Below, one piece after another: positions 10,659 through 19,675 of a stretch of 64,000 nt of DNA (positions are counted from its first letter, which is position 1; each line of letters begins with the position of its first letter). This DNA is from Companilactobacillus huachuanensis (GTDB lineage Bacteria; Bacillota; Bacilli; Lactobacillales; Lactobacillaceae). The position numbers were made by a program, and so were the translations under genes. The notes beneath the pieces were generated by a model. The model was not told the DNA's origin. It did not search any database and saw only the letters and a program-made list of their open reading frames with translations. The stretch covers positions 48,175 through 112,174 of the forward strand of contig NZ_BJDF01000011.1 in NCBI RefSeq assembly GCF_005404815.1. The letters are read 5' to 3'.

Positions 10659-10842
10659 TGCCACCTCCGGTTGGCAGGAATGTAGTCCCGCTATGAGGGA
10701 CCGGTCCGAGCCAAGGCGCGGTCTCGAACCTCGATTTTAAGCTTCGCAAAGTACGCGAATCTCAAAAGTCGCCCTGTGGTGTAATGGCTAAAGCCATAAC
10801 GCCACCTCCATTGCGGGCTACATTTCTTCCAGCAGGAGGCTC
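10659..10842 (+). repeat. SCR repeat copy 3 (divergent lineage)
   Basis: The outer stem is built from CAGGAATGTAGTCCCGC and GCGGGCTACATTTCTTCC plus CCTCC / GGAGG. It keeps GGTCCGAG / CTCGAACC, TTTTAAGCTTCGC / GCGAATCTCAAAA and ATGGC-TAAA-GCCAT hairpins. It pairs with copy 4 in facing orientation, with about 180 bp between them. Confidence 0.88.
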
Positions 10843-11020
10843 GGTTTTTTTAAATGATTCTAGTTGTTTAGATAAATTCAGTCGCTTTTCGTTCTTTAAT
10901 TTGCCTCTTTAATTGAATTTGGGAATATTTAAATTAATTTTGAACGCAAATTAATCTTGAATATAAGCAATTAGAATTTATTAGATGAATTTGAAACATT
11001 TATGAATTTAATTAGAAAAA

Positions 11021-11204
11021 CTAGGCGGAAGAGCAGAGAGTATTAACCCGCTGTGGGTGTGGCGTTATTGCTTTAGCAATTACACCACCGGGCGCGTTTG
11101 GAGACTCGCTGATTTTGCGAGGCTTCAAACCGAGGCTCGAGACCGCCTTTTGGCTCGAGCCATTCCGCATAGCAGGTTAATACTCTCTGCTCTGGAGACG
11201 GCAT
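11021..11204 (-). repeat. SCR repeat copy 4
   Basis: Complete core, outer stem AGCAGAGAGTATTA / TAATACTCTCTGCT. Hairpin 1 arm ATTGC / GCAAT and hairpin 3 arm GGCTCGAG / CTCGAGCC both differ from copy 2 with pairing kept on both sides. Confidence 0.93.
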
Positions 11205-11349
11205 CTTTAATGGCCTAGATGGATGTAAGAAAACAGCAATATTTATGTAGAAAATGAAAAATTATTTTCTGAATATGAAATATTATTTTATAAATATTAT
11301 TTTTCTACGTGTATTATTGAAATTTTATTCAAAAGTTGTATCATCATAA

Positions 11350-11365
11350 ATGTAAACGATTACAA
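11350..11365 (+). promoter_or_regulatory. Probable CcpA binding site (cre) of the MurNAc operon
   Basis: ATGTAAACGATTACAA is a near-ideal cre box, 21 bp before the esterase start. It implies repression of the operon by CcpA when preferred sugars are present. Confidence 0.75.
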
Positions 11366-11385
11366 TAAATTTGGGGGTAAGAATT

Positions 11386-12285
11386 ATGAAATCATATGTT
11401 AAAAGATTTTTAGTTATTTTATCCGGTATCGTAGGGATGCTGGGAATAGCTACGTTTACAGCTACAAATGCGCAAGCGGCTGCGGCTAAGGTTTCACCTA
11501 TCAGTACGGTGACAACAACCACAATGTATTCAAAGCAAATGCATTTGGATTGGAATTATGATGTTTATTTACCTGCTGGATATAATCCTAGTGCTAATAA
11601 GAGATATCCAGTGCTATACATGATGCACGGTTTATACGGAAATCATAGAAATTTACTTGAGAGATTTAACTCTCAACAAATGCTTGATGGGGCAATGAAA
11701 CGTAACAATACTAAAGCAATCGTCGTCTTTGTCGATGGTTTCAATAGTTTTTATGTTAACCAAAAGGGTGGCCTCAAAGTAGAAAGTGCTTTGATGAAGG
11801 ATCTAGTTCCAAAAATTGATTCAACATACAAAGTCTCTAAATCAAGAACTGACCACGCTGTTGGTGGTGTTTCAATGGGTGGCTACGCTGCTGCTAGATT
11901 ATCATTGAAGTATTCAAATTACTTCTCTAAAGCTATCATGGTTTCACCTTCTGTTTGGTATAAATTGCCAAAGGATAATTTGATCAGACAAAACATGCAT
12001 GCCTTTACTAATGGCAAGACTAACTGGTCAGATAAGGTTTATAACGGTTTATTCCCTACAGAATATATCAACAGTAAGACTAAGCCAGTTAAGTTTTATA
12101 TCGAAACAACTTCTGGCGATACAACAGTTCCTATTAAAGACGTTAATCACTTCGTAAAGGACGTTAAAAAGGATACTGACAAAGTCTCCATTAAATATGT
12201 TAAGGACACTGGCGACAACCATAACTGGGCTTACTGGACCAAAGCCACTCCAAAAGCATACAACTGGTTGATGAATGAATTTTAA
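11386..12285 (+). CDS. Secreted esterase (esterase D / PF00756-like), first gene of the MurNAc operon
   Basis: 299 aa. The N-terminus has a signal peptide: basic KSYVKR, a hydrophobic core (FLVILSGIVGMLGIATFTA) and an A-Q-A-type cleavage site near residue 31. The mature protein is an alpha/beta hydrolase of the esterase D family with YMMHGLYGNHRN and the nucleophile motif GGVSMGGYAA (Ser near residue 162). The terminal His is probably in TGDNHNWAYW. The start was set at ATG 11386 after GGGGGTAAG. It is 19 bp upstream of murP, so it is probably co-expressed with MurNAc uptake. A role in trimming acyl groups from wall sugars before import is inference; tributyrin-type esterase activity is the simple alternative. 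Confidence 0.85.
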   Translation: MKSYVKRFLVILSGIVGMLGIATFTATNAQAAAAKVSPISTVTTTTMYSKQMHLDWNYDVYLPAGYNPSANKRYPVLYMMHGLYGNHRNLLERFNSQQMLDGAMKRNNTKAIVVFVDGFNSFYVNQKGGLKVESALMKDLVPKIDSTYKVSKSRTDHAVGGVSMGGYAAARLSLKYSNYFSKAIMVSPSVWYKLPKDNLIRQNMHAFTNGKTNWSDKVYNGLFPTEYINSKTKPVKFYIETTSGDTTVPIKDVNHFVKDVKKDTDKVSIKYVKDTGDNHNWAYWTKATPKAYNWLMNEF

Positions 12286-12304
12286 ATAGGGGGAGGAAAT
12301 AAAC

Positions 12305-13753
12305 ATGAACAATAAAGATATTGCTAACGAAATATTAAAAAATGTTGGTGGTAAAGAAAACGTTACTGCAAACGTTGCTTGTATGACTAGATTAAGATTA
12401 GGCATCAAAGACAACGACAAAGTTAATATTGATGCCCTAAAGAGAATTGACGGCGTGCTTGCTGTTGTTCAAGCTGATACATTACAAGTTGTTTTAGGTC
12501 CCGGTAAAGTTAATAAAATTGCGGAACCATTTGCTGATTTAACAGGAGTTGCTTTAGGTAGTGATTCTGATGAGGGCGATGTAGCTGAAGACAGTAAACA
12601 TGGTGAAGATGTTAAAGATATTGCTAAAGAGAATAAAAAAGTTAATAAGGCTAAGCATGATAAACCATTGCAACGTGGTCTACAACACATTGCTAACGTC
12701 TTTATCCCATTGCTTCCTGGTATTATTGCCGCTGGATTGATCAATGGTTTAGCCAATGTTATTGATTATCAAACTGGTCAAGCTTTCGTAACTGATTGGT
12801 GGTACATGACAATTAAGACACTAGGTTGGGGACTATTTACGTTCCTACCTATCTTTGTTGGTATGAATGCAGCTCGAGAGTTTAAAGGTAGTGCCATTCT
12901 TGGTGGTATCGGTGGAACTCTTTGCTTAGGTGTTACTGTTACTGGTTCACCATTAAGTTCACAAGCTATTTCAATGCCATTCACACATGCACCATTTACT
13001 GTAGGTGTTGGTGGTTTGATCACTGCTTTACTAATGGGTATCTTCTTTGCCTTCTTGGAAAGAAATTTCCGCAAGATCATGCCTAGTGTTCTTGATACAT
13101 TCTTCACGCCATTATTGACGGTTATCGTTGGTTCATTGATTGCGGTTGTCTTCCTACAGCCTGCAGGTGCTTGGTTAACAACAGCCATCTACCTTGTAAT
13201 GGACTTTGTTTATACTAAACTAAGTGTCTTTGGTGGATTCATTCTATCATCAACATTCTTAGCTTTAGTTTCCGTAGGATTGCACCAAGCTTTAACTCCA
13301 ATTCACGTTTTACTTAATGATCCTGCTGGTCCTACACATGGTATTAACTACTTGCTACCAATTTTGATGATGGCCGGTGGTGGTCAAGTTGGTGCTGGAT
13401 TTGCACTTTACTTCAAATCAAAGAACAAACGTTTTAGAAAAATGGTTATGAGTTCAATTCCTGTTGCTATCCTGGGCGTCGGTGAACCATTGATGTATGC
13501 TGTTACCTTGCCACTTGGTAGAGCCTTTATTACTGCCAGTATCGGTGCTGGTTTCGGTGGTATCGTGGCTTCACTATTCCACTTGGGTGCTGTTTCTCAA
13601 GGTGTTTCCGGATTGTTCGGACTCTTGATCATGCAACCGGGTCAACAATTGACATACCTGTTAGCGCTTTTAGTTGCTTATACGGGTGGTTTTATTGTGA
13701 CATGGTTCTTCGGTGTCGATGAAAATAGAATTGATGAAATTTATCCAGAATAA
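12305..13753 (+). CDS. murP: PTS EIIBC component, N-acetylmuramic acid type
   Basis: 482-aa membrane protein of the glucose/sucrose superfamily of PTS. The N-terminal EIIB domain (residues 1-80) has the phosphocysteine in ANVACMTRLRL (Cys26). A charged linker (about residues 85-125) leads to a ten-helix EIIC domain with the conserved GVGEPLMYAV motif. No EIIA domain is present, as in MurP, which borrows EIIA from the glucose system. The product is probably MurNAc-6-phosphate or a 6-phosphorylated MurNAc disaccharide. Assignment rests on context: MupG, MurQ and MurR follow directly. RBS GGGGGAGG precedes the start. Confidence 0.88.
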   Translation: MNNKDIANEILKNVGGKENVTANVACMTRLRLGIKDNDKVNIDALKRIDGVLAVVQADTLQVVLGPGKVNKIAEPFADLTGVALGSDSDEGDVAEDSKHGEDVKDIAKENKKVNKAKHDKPLQRGLQHIANVFIPLLPGIIAAGLINGLANVIDYQTGQAFVTDWWYMTIKTLGWGLFTFLPIFVGMNAAREFKGSAILGGIGGTLCLGVTVTGSPLSSQAISMPFTHAPFTVGVGGLITALLMGIFFAFLERNFRKIMPSVLDTFFTPLLTVIVGSLIAVVFLQPAGAWLTTAIYLVMDFVYTKLSVFGGFILSSTFLALVSVGLHQALTPIHVLLNDPAGPTHGINYLLPILMMAGGGQVGAGFALYFKSKNKRFRKMVMSSIPVAILGVGEPLMYAVTLPLGRAFITASIGAGFGGIVASLFHLGAVSQGVSGLFGLLIMQPGQQLTYLLALLVAYTGGFIVTWFFGVDENRIDEIYPE

Positions 13754-13765
13754 AGGAGTTTGATT

Positions 13766-14821
13766 ATGTTAGGATTTTCAGCTTACTTGCACAGTTCATT
13801 GAAAAAAGACGATTTAGTAATGTTTAATAAGTTTGTCCAGGCTGGTTTTAAAGGTGTCTTCACCTCAATCAATTTACCTGAAGATGACCCTAAAGTTCTG
13901 CTGGCTAACTTAAAATCATTAGGTCAAATGTGTGCCGATAATAAATTGGAATTGACACTGGATGTTTCATCTAGTGCATTGAAGCGTCTCAATTTAGAAT
14001 TGCCACATGATTTAAATGTCTTTCAAGAGCTGCATGTAACAATGTTGCGGATCGACGATGGTATCTCCATTCAAGAAATAGCTCAACTCTCTCAGGAAAT
14101 GAAAATTGCGTTGAATGCTTCTACTATCGTTCAGTCTGAAATTGATGAATTGAAGGCAGATAAAGCTGATTTTACAAACTTAGAAGCCTGGCATAATTAT
14201 TATCCTCGTGAAAATACTGGATTGGATAGGGATTGGTTCAAAGAAAAAAATCGGTGGTTGAAACTAAACAACTTTAAAGTAATGGCCTTTATTGCTGGCG
14301 ATGAAAACTTACGGGCCCCAGTATATAAAGGGTTGCCAACTTTGGAAGAGAATCGTTATGAAAATCCTTTAGTTGCGGCTCTAAATATGGGTGATTTCGA
14401 TGTTGATCGGATTTATATTGGAGATTCCGCTATTGCTACGACTACCTTTGAACAGTTTAGAAATTACTTTGTCGACCACGTTTTACAAATTAGAGTACAA
14501 TTGCACAATGCTCCTAGTTATATTTCACATATTTTCCATCAAAGAGCAGATGTTTCTAGAGATGTTGTACGCTTAAAAGAAGGCCGTCCACTCAACCATT
14601 CTAGGATCGAACCAAACAACAGTGGTTTGAGAAGACAAGGTTCGATTACGCTTGATAATGTGCTTTCTGGCCGTTATCAAGGTGAATTACAATTAGTGAA
14701 ATATCAATTGCCAGCTGATAATACTGTCAATGTCATTGGCCAAATTGCTGATAAGGACATTGGTTTAATGAAGTATTGTGTCGCTAATCAAGCAATTCAG
14801 CTAATTGATATTGAAAGTTAG
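13766..14821 (+). CDS. mupG: 6-phospho-N-acetylmuramidase-like protein (MupG/DUF871)
   Basis: 351-aa DUF871 protein: an N-terminal TIM barrel (LGFSAYLHSS start, AWHNYYPRENTGL motif near residue 150) and a C-terminal cyclophilin-like domain (residues about 240-350). Characterised members cleave 6-phospho-MurNAc-GlcNAc to GlcNAc and MurNAc-6-phosphate. It sits between murP and murQ, exactly where that activity is needed. The start was placed at ATG 13766 behind AAAGGAGTT; a TTG two codons earlier overlaps the ribosome site. It shares the AWHNYYPR/CHNFYPQRGTGL type motif with a second DUF871 gene at 23366. Confidence 0.88.
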   Translation: MLGFSAYLHSSLKKDDLVMFNKFVQAGFKGVFTSINLPEDDPKVLLANLKSLGQMCADNKLELTLDVSSSALKRLNLELPHDLNVFQELHVTMLRIDDGISIQEIAQLSQEMKIALNASTIVQSEIDELKADKADFTNLEAWHNYYPRENTGLDRDWFKEKNRWLKLNNFKVMAFIAGDENLRAPVYKGLPTLEENRYENPLVAALNMGDFDVDRIYIGDSAIATTTFEQFRNYFVDHVLQIRVQLHNAPSYISHIFHQRADVSRDVVRLKEGRPLNHSRIEPNNSGLRRQGSITLDNVLSGRYQGELQLVKYQLPADNTVNVIGQIADKDIGLMKYCVANQAIQLIDIES

Positions 14822-14833
14822 GAAATGAATGAT

Positions 14834-15724
14834 ATGGATATAAAAAAATTATCAACTGAAGGTCGCAATTCTCAAACGACTGACTTAGATGAAATGAGCC
14901 CATTAGAAATTGTCTCAGTCATGAATCAAGAAGATCAAAAAGTACCAGTAGCTATTAAGCCGGAGTTACCACAAATAGCAGCAGCCGTTAAAAAGATTTC
15001 ACAGGCTTTTAGAAACAATGGACGCCTATTTTATGTTGGTGCTGGAACTAGTGGCCGATTAGGAGTTTTAGACGCGGCTGAATGTGTACCAACTTTTGGG
15101 ACCGAGCCGGAAATGGTTCAAGGCTTAATTGCTGGTGGTGGTAAGGCCATGACTTTGGCGGTAGAAGGTGCCGAAGATAACGTCGAATTGGGTGCCAGTG
15201 ACCTTAAAGAACATGATTTGACTGATAATGACGTTGTAGTTGGAATTGCCGCTAGTGGTCGGACTCCATATGTGGTTGGTGCTTTGGACTATGCCAAATT
15301 AGTTGGAGCTGATACAATTGCGTTATCGTGCAATCAGGATGCAATCATCAGTCAACATGCTGAGATAAAAATTGAAGTCGTCGTAGGTCCCGAAGTTTTG
15401 TCTGGTTCAACTAGATTGAAGTCAGGAACAGCTCAAAAGATGGTGCTCAACATGTTGTCCACAGCTTCAATGGTTGGGGTCGGCAAGACTTATGGCAATT
15501 TGATGGTCGATGTAAAGCCAACTAATAAGAAATTAGTTCAGCGTTCAATTAATATTATTGTGGAAGTTACTGGTGTGAAAGCTGATATTGCTCAAGCAAC
15601 TTTAGAAGAAGCAAACTATTCAGTCAAAGATGCTATCGTAATGATTTCAAATAAGATGGATCAAGCAGCGGCCGAGCAAAAACTAACTGAATCAGGTGGA
15701 TTTGTACGTCAGGCAATCAAGTGA
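14834..15724 (+). CDS. murQ: N-acetylmuramic acid-6-phosphate etherase
   Basis: 296-aa SIS-domain lyase that splits the lactyl ether of MurNAc-6-phosphate into GlcNAc-6-phosphate and D-lactate. N-terminus [18 protein letters not shown] matches the family start. [20 protein letters not shown] holds the catalytic Glu in the D-A-A-E-C motif. The C-terminal UBA-like helical part ([17 protein letters not shown]) is present. ATG 14834 is preferred over 14825 because AGTTAGGA lies at a better distance. It follows mupG with 12 bp. Confidence 0.95.
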   Translation: MDIKKLSTEGRNSQTTDLDEMSPLEIVSVMNQEDQKVPVAIKPELPQIAAAVKKISQAFRNNGRLFYVGAGTSGRLGVLDAAECVPTFGTEPEMVQGLIAGGGKAMTLAVEGAEDNVELGASDLKEHDLTDNDVVVGIAASGRTPYVVGALDYAKLVGADTIALSCNQDAIISQHAEIKIEVVVGPEVLSGSTRLKSGTAQKMVLNMLSTASMVGVGKTYGNLMVDVKPTNKKLVQRSINIIVEVTGVKADIAQATLEEANYSVKDAIVMISNKMDQAAAEQKLTESGGFVRQAIK

Positions 15725-15732
15725 GGTAGCAC

Positions 15733-16605
15733 ATGGTTAATACAATCTTATTAACAATTCGTTCGAAAATAGAGAATGCTAGTAAAGCTGAAAAAATTCT
15801 GGGTGAGTATATTTTGCAAAATGTACAAATGATCCCGGGGATGAGTGTAGCTGAATTATCAAAGCAAAGTGGTGTCAGTCAAGCCACAATAGTTAGATTT
15901 GCCCAAAACTTAGGCGTGGATGGATTTAAGGGATTAAAAGTGGAACTCGCACGCTGTTCCATGGACGATGTAATTAACGGCTTGTATGACGAGATTTCGC
16001 CAGATGACGATGTTGATGAACTGAAAGAAAAGCTAGTTATTCGAATTCAACATACATTGGAAACAACTAGTCAGGGTCTGGATAAAGATATTTTACAAAA
16101 GACCGTCGACTTGCTTGTTAGTGTTAACGTCATTCAAGTTTATGGACTTGGAGCTTCTAATTTGGTTGCCGAAGACTTTACACAAAAGTTTTCTCGAATT
16201 GGTTTGAATGTGATTAATACGCAAGATACTCACGAGATGGCAGCTAATTTTTTGACCCAGCATAATCGTCAAGTTATCTTTCTTATTTCTGATTCAGGTG
16301 AAACTGTGGAGACCTTGACTTTGGCCAAGTTAGCTAAGAAAAAAAACGTTCCAGTTATTAGCCTGACATCGAATACGAATAGTAGTTTAGCTAAAGCGTC
16401 GGATATTCATATTTTGACGAGTGACAGTGTTCCCAAAGATCAAGTTAGATCGGCTGCGACAACATCTCTTATCAGTCAGCTGTATGCCGTCGATTTGATA
16501 TATTATCTCTACCTACAACGAGATTACGATAAAAATGTTCAAAGATTAAAAGAATCACATCTTTTAGTTGATGAATATTTTGCTAAGAAAACAAAGAAGC
16601 GTTAA
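15733..16605 (+). CDS. murR: RpiR-family regulator of MurNAc use
   Basis: 290 aa. The N-terminal HTH_6 domain (residues 1-75) contains SVAELSKQSGVSQATIVRFAQNLGVDGFKGLK. The C-terminal SIS domain (residues about 120-260) binds a phosphosugar (VYGLGASNLVAEDF, FLISDSGETVETL). MurR-type regulators sense MurNAc-6-phosphate and control mur genes. It is the last gene of the operon, 8 bp after murQ, so it probably controls its own expression. SCR copy 5 starts 6 bp after its stop codon. Confidence 0.88.
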   Translation: MVNTILLTIRSKIENASKAEKILGEYILQNVQMIPGMSVAELSKQSGVSQATIVRFAQNLGVDGFKGLKVELARCSMDDVINGLYDEISPDDDVDELKEKLVIRIQHTLETTSQGLDKDILQKTVDLLVSVNVIQVYGLGASNLVAEDFTQKFSRIGLNVINTQDTHEMAANFLTQHNRQVIFLISDSGETVETLTLAKLAKKKNVPVISLTSNTNSSLAKASDIHILTSDSVPKDQVRSAATTSLISQLYAVDLIYYLYLQRDYDKNVQRLKESHLLVDEYFAKKTKKR

Positions 16606-16610
16606 AAAAT

Positions 16611-16796
16611 TGCCGTCTCCAGGGCCGAGAATATTCACCTGCTATGCGGACCGGTTCGAGCCTGAGAAGCGGTCTCGAACCTCGGTTTGAAGACTTTCCA
16701 AAAACGGAAAGTCTCCAAACACGCCCGGTGGTGTAACGGCTAAAGCCGTAACGCCACATCCACAGCTGGTGAATATTCTCGGCCCTTCCGACTGGT
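16611..16796 (+). repeat. SCR repeat copy 5
   Basis: Complete core directly after murR. Outer stem GGGCCGAGAATATTCACC / GGTGAATATTCTCGGCCC, hairpin 3 GGTTCGAG / CTCGAACC, hairpin 1 arm ACGGC / GCCGT. First of four SCR cores in 1.2 kb. Confidence 0.95.
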
Positions 16797-16847
16797 TGGA
16801 CTATTAAATAGGTTAATTTATGATGTATGGATAAATTACATAAAACT

Positions 16848-16900
16848 GAGTTGTATCACACTTAAGGAATCAAATAATTAGGTGGGATATAGCTCTTTTT
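16848..16900 (+). repeat. Short hairpin repeat (family 2), degenerate copy
   Basis: GAGTTGTATCACACTTAA faces a diverged arm TAGGTGGGATATAGCTC followed by a T-run. Same family as 28647-28710, and placed the same distance (about 50 bp) after an SCR core. Confidence 0.7.
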
Positions 16901-16919
16901 TGTTGTTTTTAATATTTAA

Positions 16920-17248
16920 CTAAAGGTTGAAAGTTTGATGCATTATGCCGTTTCCAGAGCTGAAAGTATTCATATGCTGCGCGGTACGATCCGAGCCAAA
17001 AAGCGGTCTCAAATCTCGGTTGAAGCCTCACCAAAAACCGGTAAGTCTCCAACACGCCCGGTGGTGTAAGGACTAAAGTCCTAACGCCACTTTCGCGGCA
17101 AATGAATACTTTCAGCTCTTCCAACTAGTTTTTTTATAATAAGAATGTCCAACTGTGATCTCTTGCCATTTAACTAAATTGGTAAATAAATTGAATTTAG
17201 ATCTGTCACAGCACTGTTTATATCACTTTTTCGCCTTTCAACCTTCAG
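16920..17248 (+). mobile_element. SCR copy 6 in a complete 329-bp MITE-like unit with target duplication
   Basis: Ends CTAAAGGTTGAAAG and CTTTCAACCTTCAG form terminal inverted repeats. TATTTAA flanks both ends (16913-16919 and 17249-17255). The cruciform core is 16945-17129 with outer stem AGCTGAAAGTATTCAT / ATGAATACTTTCAGCT. Its size (329 bp) equals copy 16, and the two differ at only scattered bases, which points to recent spread. Confidence 0.9.
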
Positions 17249-17300
17249 TATTTAATGATCATCAATTACCCATGGCGCTAGTTTAGGTAAGTATGCAAGT

Positions 17301-17485
17301 ATGCCGTTTCCAGATCTGAGAGTATTCATATTCTGCGAGGTACGATTCGAGCCAAAAGGCGGTCTCGAATCTCGGTTGAAGACTTACCAAAACCCGGTAA
17401 GTCTTCAACTCGCCCGGTGGTGTAAGGGCTAAAGATCTAACGCCACTTTCGCGGCGTATGAATACTCTCAGATTTTCCAACTAGT
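17301..17485 (+). repeat. SCR repeat copy 7
   Basis: Complete core with outer stem ATCTGAGAGTATTCATA / TATGAATACTCTCAGAT: the AGCT of copy 6 is changed to ATCT with a matching change in the far arm. The left terminal repeat is eroded (CTAGTTTAGG). Faces copy 8. Confidence 0.92.
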
Positions 17486-17635
17486 TTTTGAATAATTAGG
17501 AATGTTTAATTGTGATTTTAAATAGATTGAATTTAAAACTACCATGGGCATCGTCCATATCAATTTTTCACATTATATAAAAGCAATTGAATAATTGTCC
17601 ATGGCAAATTTCACATTCAATTAATAACAATTAAT

Positions 17636-17831
17636 TAGTCGGAAGAGCTGGGAAATATTTGTGTGCTGTGGAAGTGGAATAATTACGGGAGAACCTCCCG
17701 TAATTATTCCACCGGACGTGTTTGGAGACTTGACGAACTATGTCAAGGCTTCAAACCGAGATTCGAGACCGTATTTTGGCTCGGATCGTTCCGCACAGCA
17801 AGTGAATATTTCCCAGCTCTGGAGACGGCAT
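17636..17831 (-). repeat. SCR repeat copy 8 with replaced hairpin 1
   Basis: Hairpin 1 is AATAATTACGGGAG / CTCCCGTAATTATT, a completely different sequence from other copies but perfectly paired. Hairpin 3 is GATTCGAG / CTCGGATC, with both partners changed against copy 2. Outer stem AGAGCTGGGAAATATT / AATATTTCCCAGCTCT. Shares about 60 bp of left flank with copy 12. Confidence 0.95.
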
Positions 17832-17949
17832 CATACAGTAGCCAAAAATAACCACTAATCTTCAAATATTGACCACTTATTGTAAAATCGAATACAAATA
17901 AACTTTTCTGCATAGAATAATAATCATAAACAAGAAAGAAGTGATTATT

Positions 17950-18783
17950 ATGAAACTGCTTCAAGCAATAAATTTAACTAAAAAATTTCCCAACAAATTA
18001 GCTGTTAATAATATTTCCTTAACAATCAATCAAGGAGACTTAGTCGCACTATTAGGTCCCAATGGGGCTGGTAAATCGACTACTCTGAATATGCTTATTG
18101 GCGTCAGTCAACCAACTAGTGGAAAAATAATTTTTGGTGATAAATCTGCTAGTATCAAAGATTATAAAAATGAAATTGGGGTCGTTTTTCAAGGGAGTGT
18201 GCTGGACGCTAATCTGACTGTCAAAGATAATATTATGACTCGTGCCCATATGTACACAAGGACAGTGCAATTAAATAGTTTAATTAAAAAGTTTGAATTG
18301 GAAAGTATTTGGAAGCAGCCTTACTGCAGTCTTTCTGGTGGTCAAAAACGTCGGGTCGATATTGCCCGTGCTTTGATCAGCAGTCCTAAATTATTATTTC
18401 TGGATGAACCATCAACTGGATTGGATATTCAGACTAGAACTAAGATTTGGGAAGTGTTGAATCAATTACGCGAAGATACTGGATTAACGATTGTTTTTAC
18501 AACGCATTATTTGGAAGAGTCAGAAAATGCAGATTATGTTTACATTATGGATCAGGGTAAAGTAATTGCTGAGGATACTGTGGCTGGTTTACAACAAAAA
18601 TATACCCAAAACGTTTTACAATTGGATTATCTAACCGGCGAAACTACAACAACAACACTTGATAACAAAGATGAAGCTATCAAAATTTTGGTTAAAAATG
18701 CTAAATTACTGACCAATTTTGAGTATCGTCCGGGCACGATGGATGATGTCTTCATGAACTTAACGGGAAAGGAGATTCGTTAA
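17950..18783 (+). CDS. ABC transporter ATP-binding protein
   Basis: 277-aa ATPase with Walker A GPNGAGKST (near residue 37), Q-loop FQG, signature LSGGQ, Walker B LLFLDEPSTGLD and switch H in TTHYLEE. The long C-terminal tail (residues 220-277) is typical of DrrA/CcmA-type exporter ATPases. The permease follows with a 1-bp gap. ATG 17950 was chosen; the GTG at 17941 falls within the ribosome site. The complex probably exports a drug, lipid or peptide, and substrate is unknown. Regulator and membrane genes downstream suggest a self-regulated stress or immunity exporter. Confidence 0.93.
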   Translation: MKLLQAINLTKKFPNKLAVNNISLTINQGDLVALLGPNGAGKSTTLNMLIGVSQPTSGKIIFGDKSASIKDYKNEIGVVFQGSVLDANLTVKDNIMTRAHMYTRTVQLNSLIKKFELESIWKQPYCSLSGGQKRRVDIARALISSPKLLFLDEPSTGLDIQTRTKIWEVLNQLREDTGLTIVFTTHYLEESENADYVYIMDQGKVIAEDTVAGLQQKYTQNVLQLDYLTGETTTTTLDNKDEAIKILVKNAKLLTNFEYRPGTMDDVFMNLTGKEIR

Positions 18784-18784
18784 T

Positions 18785-19657
18785 ATGAAAGGATTAATGT
18801 ATCGTAATTTAAAAATTTATTTTTCTAATAAAAGTGGAGTCTTCTTTTCCTTGATGGGAGCATTGATTTCTTTTGTCTTGTATTTAATATTCTTGCGTCA
18901 AAATATGGTCAGCAGTTGGAGTAGCGTGCCAGATACGAAGTTGCTTCTGGATCCCTGGCTGATTGGTGGAACGCTGACGATTACAGCCATTACTACGACC
19001 TTGAGCAGTTTGAGTTTAATGGTTCAGGACCGGGGAAAAAATACTTTGTCCGACCTTAGTTTGACTGATGTTAGTTATTTAGGTATTCAATGTTCATATT
19101 TACTGACCGCAATGATTGTCGGAATTATCATGCAACTAGTTATGTACTTTATGATGGGCGGTTACTTTATGATTGCGGACAATAGTCCACTAGAAATGGC
19201 AATTTTCCCACAAATTTTTGGCATTATTGTATTAAGCAGCTTTATTTGGACAGCCTTTAACTTGCTTTTGTTATCGTTTGTTAAAAAAATTGATACTTTA
19301 GGAAAAATTGGAACAATCGTTGGGACTGCCTCTGGTTTTCTAGCCGGTGTTTATATTCCAATCGGAATGTTGCCAACTACAGTTCAACAATTTATGAAAT
19401 ACACGCCGGCACTGTATAATACAGCTATATACCGAAATATTTTGATGAATACGCAGTTGCAACATTCGTTTAAAAATTTCCCCGTTTCAGTCTTAAATAG
19501 TTTTAAGGACAACATGGGTATTAGTGTTAAATGGGGCAGTCAAATTCTGACAAATCAACAAGATAGTTTGGTAATTCTTAGCTTTGCAGTGGTAATTAGC
19601 ATGGTGGCAGTTTTGATCTTCAGATTTAGTCGACGCGTGGTTATTAGCAGAGCATGA
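18785..19657 (+). CDS. ABC-2 type transporter permease
   Basis: 290 aa with about six transmembrane segments and a short cytosolic N-terminus, the usual ABC-2 layout. Hydrophobic stretches include residues about 20-40, 60-82, 105-128, 138-165, 172-190 and 262-282. AAGGAGA lies before the start. It is the partner of the ATPase encoded directly upstream. Confidence 0.9.
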   Translation: MKGLMYRNLKIYFSNKSGVFFSLMGALISFVLYLIFLRQNMVSSWSSVPDTKLLLDPWLIGGTLTITAITTTLSSLSLMVQDRGKNTLSDLSLTDVSYLGIQCSYLLTAMIVGIIMQLVMYFMMGGYFMIADNSPLEMAIFPQIFGIIVLSSFIWTAFNLLLLSFVKKIDTLGKIGTIVGTASGFLAGVYIPIGMLPTTVQQFMKYTPALYNTAIYRNILMNTQLQHSFKNFPVSVLNSFKDNMGISVKWGSQILTNQQDSLVILSFAVVISMVAVLIFRFSRRVVISRA

Positions 19658-19675
19658 TTTTAAGGGGAATATAAT

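Noticed and set aside
16611..16796. SCR cores as simple rho-independent terminators
   Set aside because: The outer stems are not followed by T-runs, and several lie in promoter gaps rather than after genes. Real terminators with T-runs are found separately.
16909..17124. Open frames of 60-75 codons across SCR copies, some with similar proteins (for example at 16909, 17283, 33871, 60709 on the minus strand and 21501, 55493 on the plus strand)
   Set aside because: Their likeness comes only from the repeated DNA; they run through palindromes, lack consistent ribosome sites and differ in frame between copies. They are not counted as genes.
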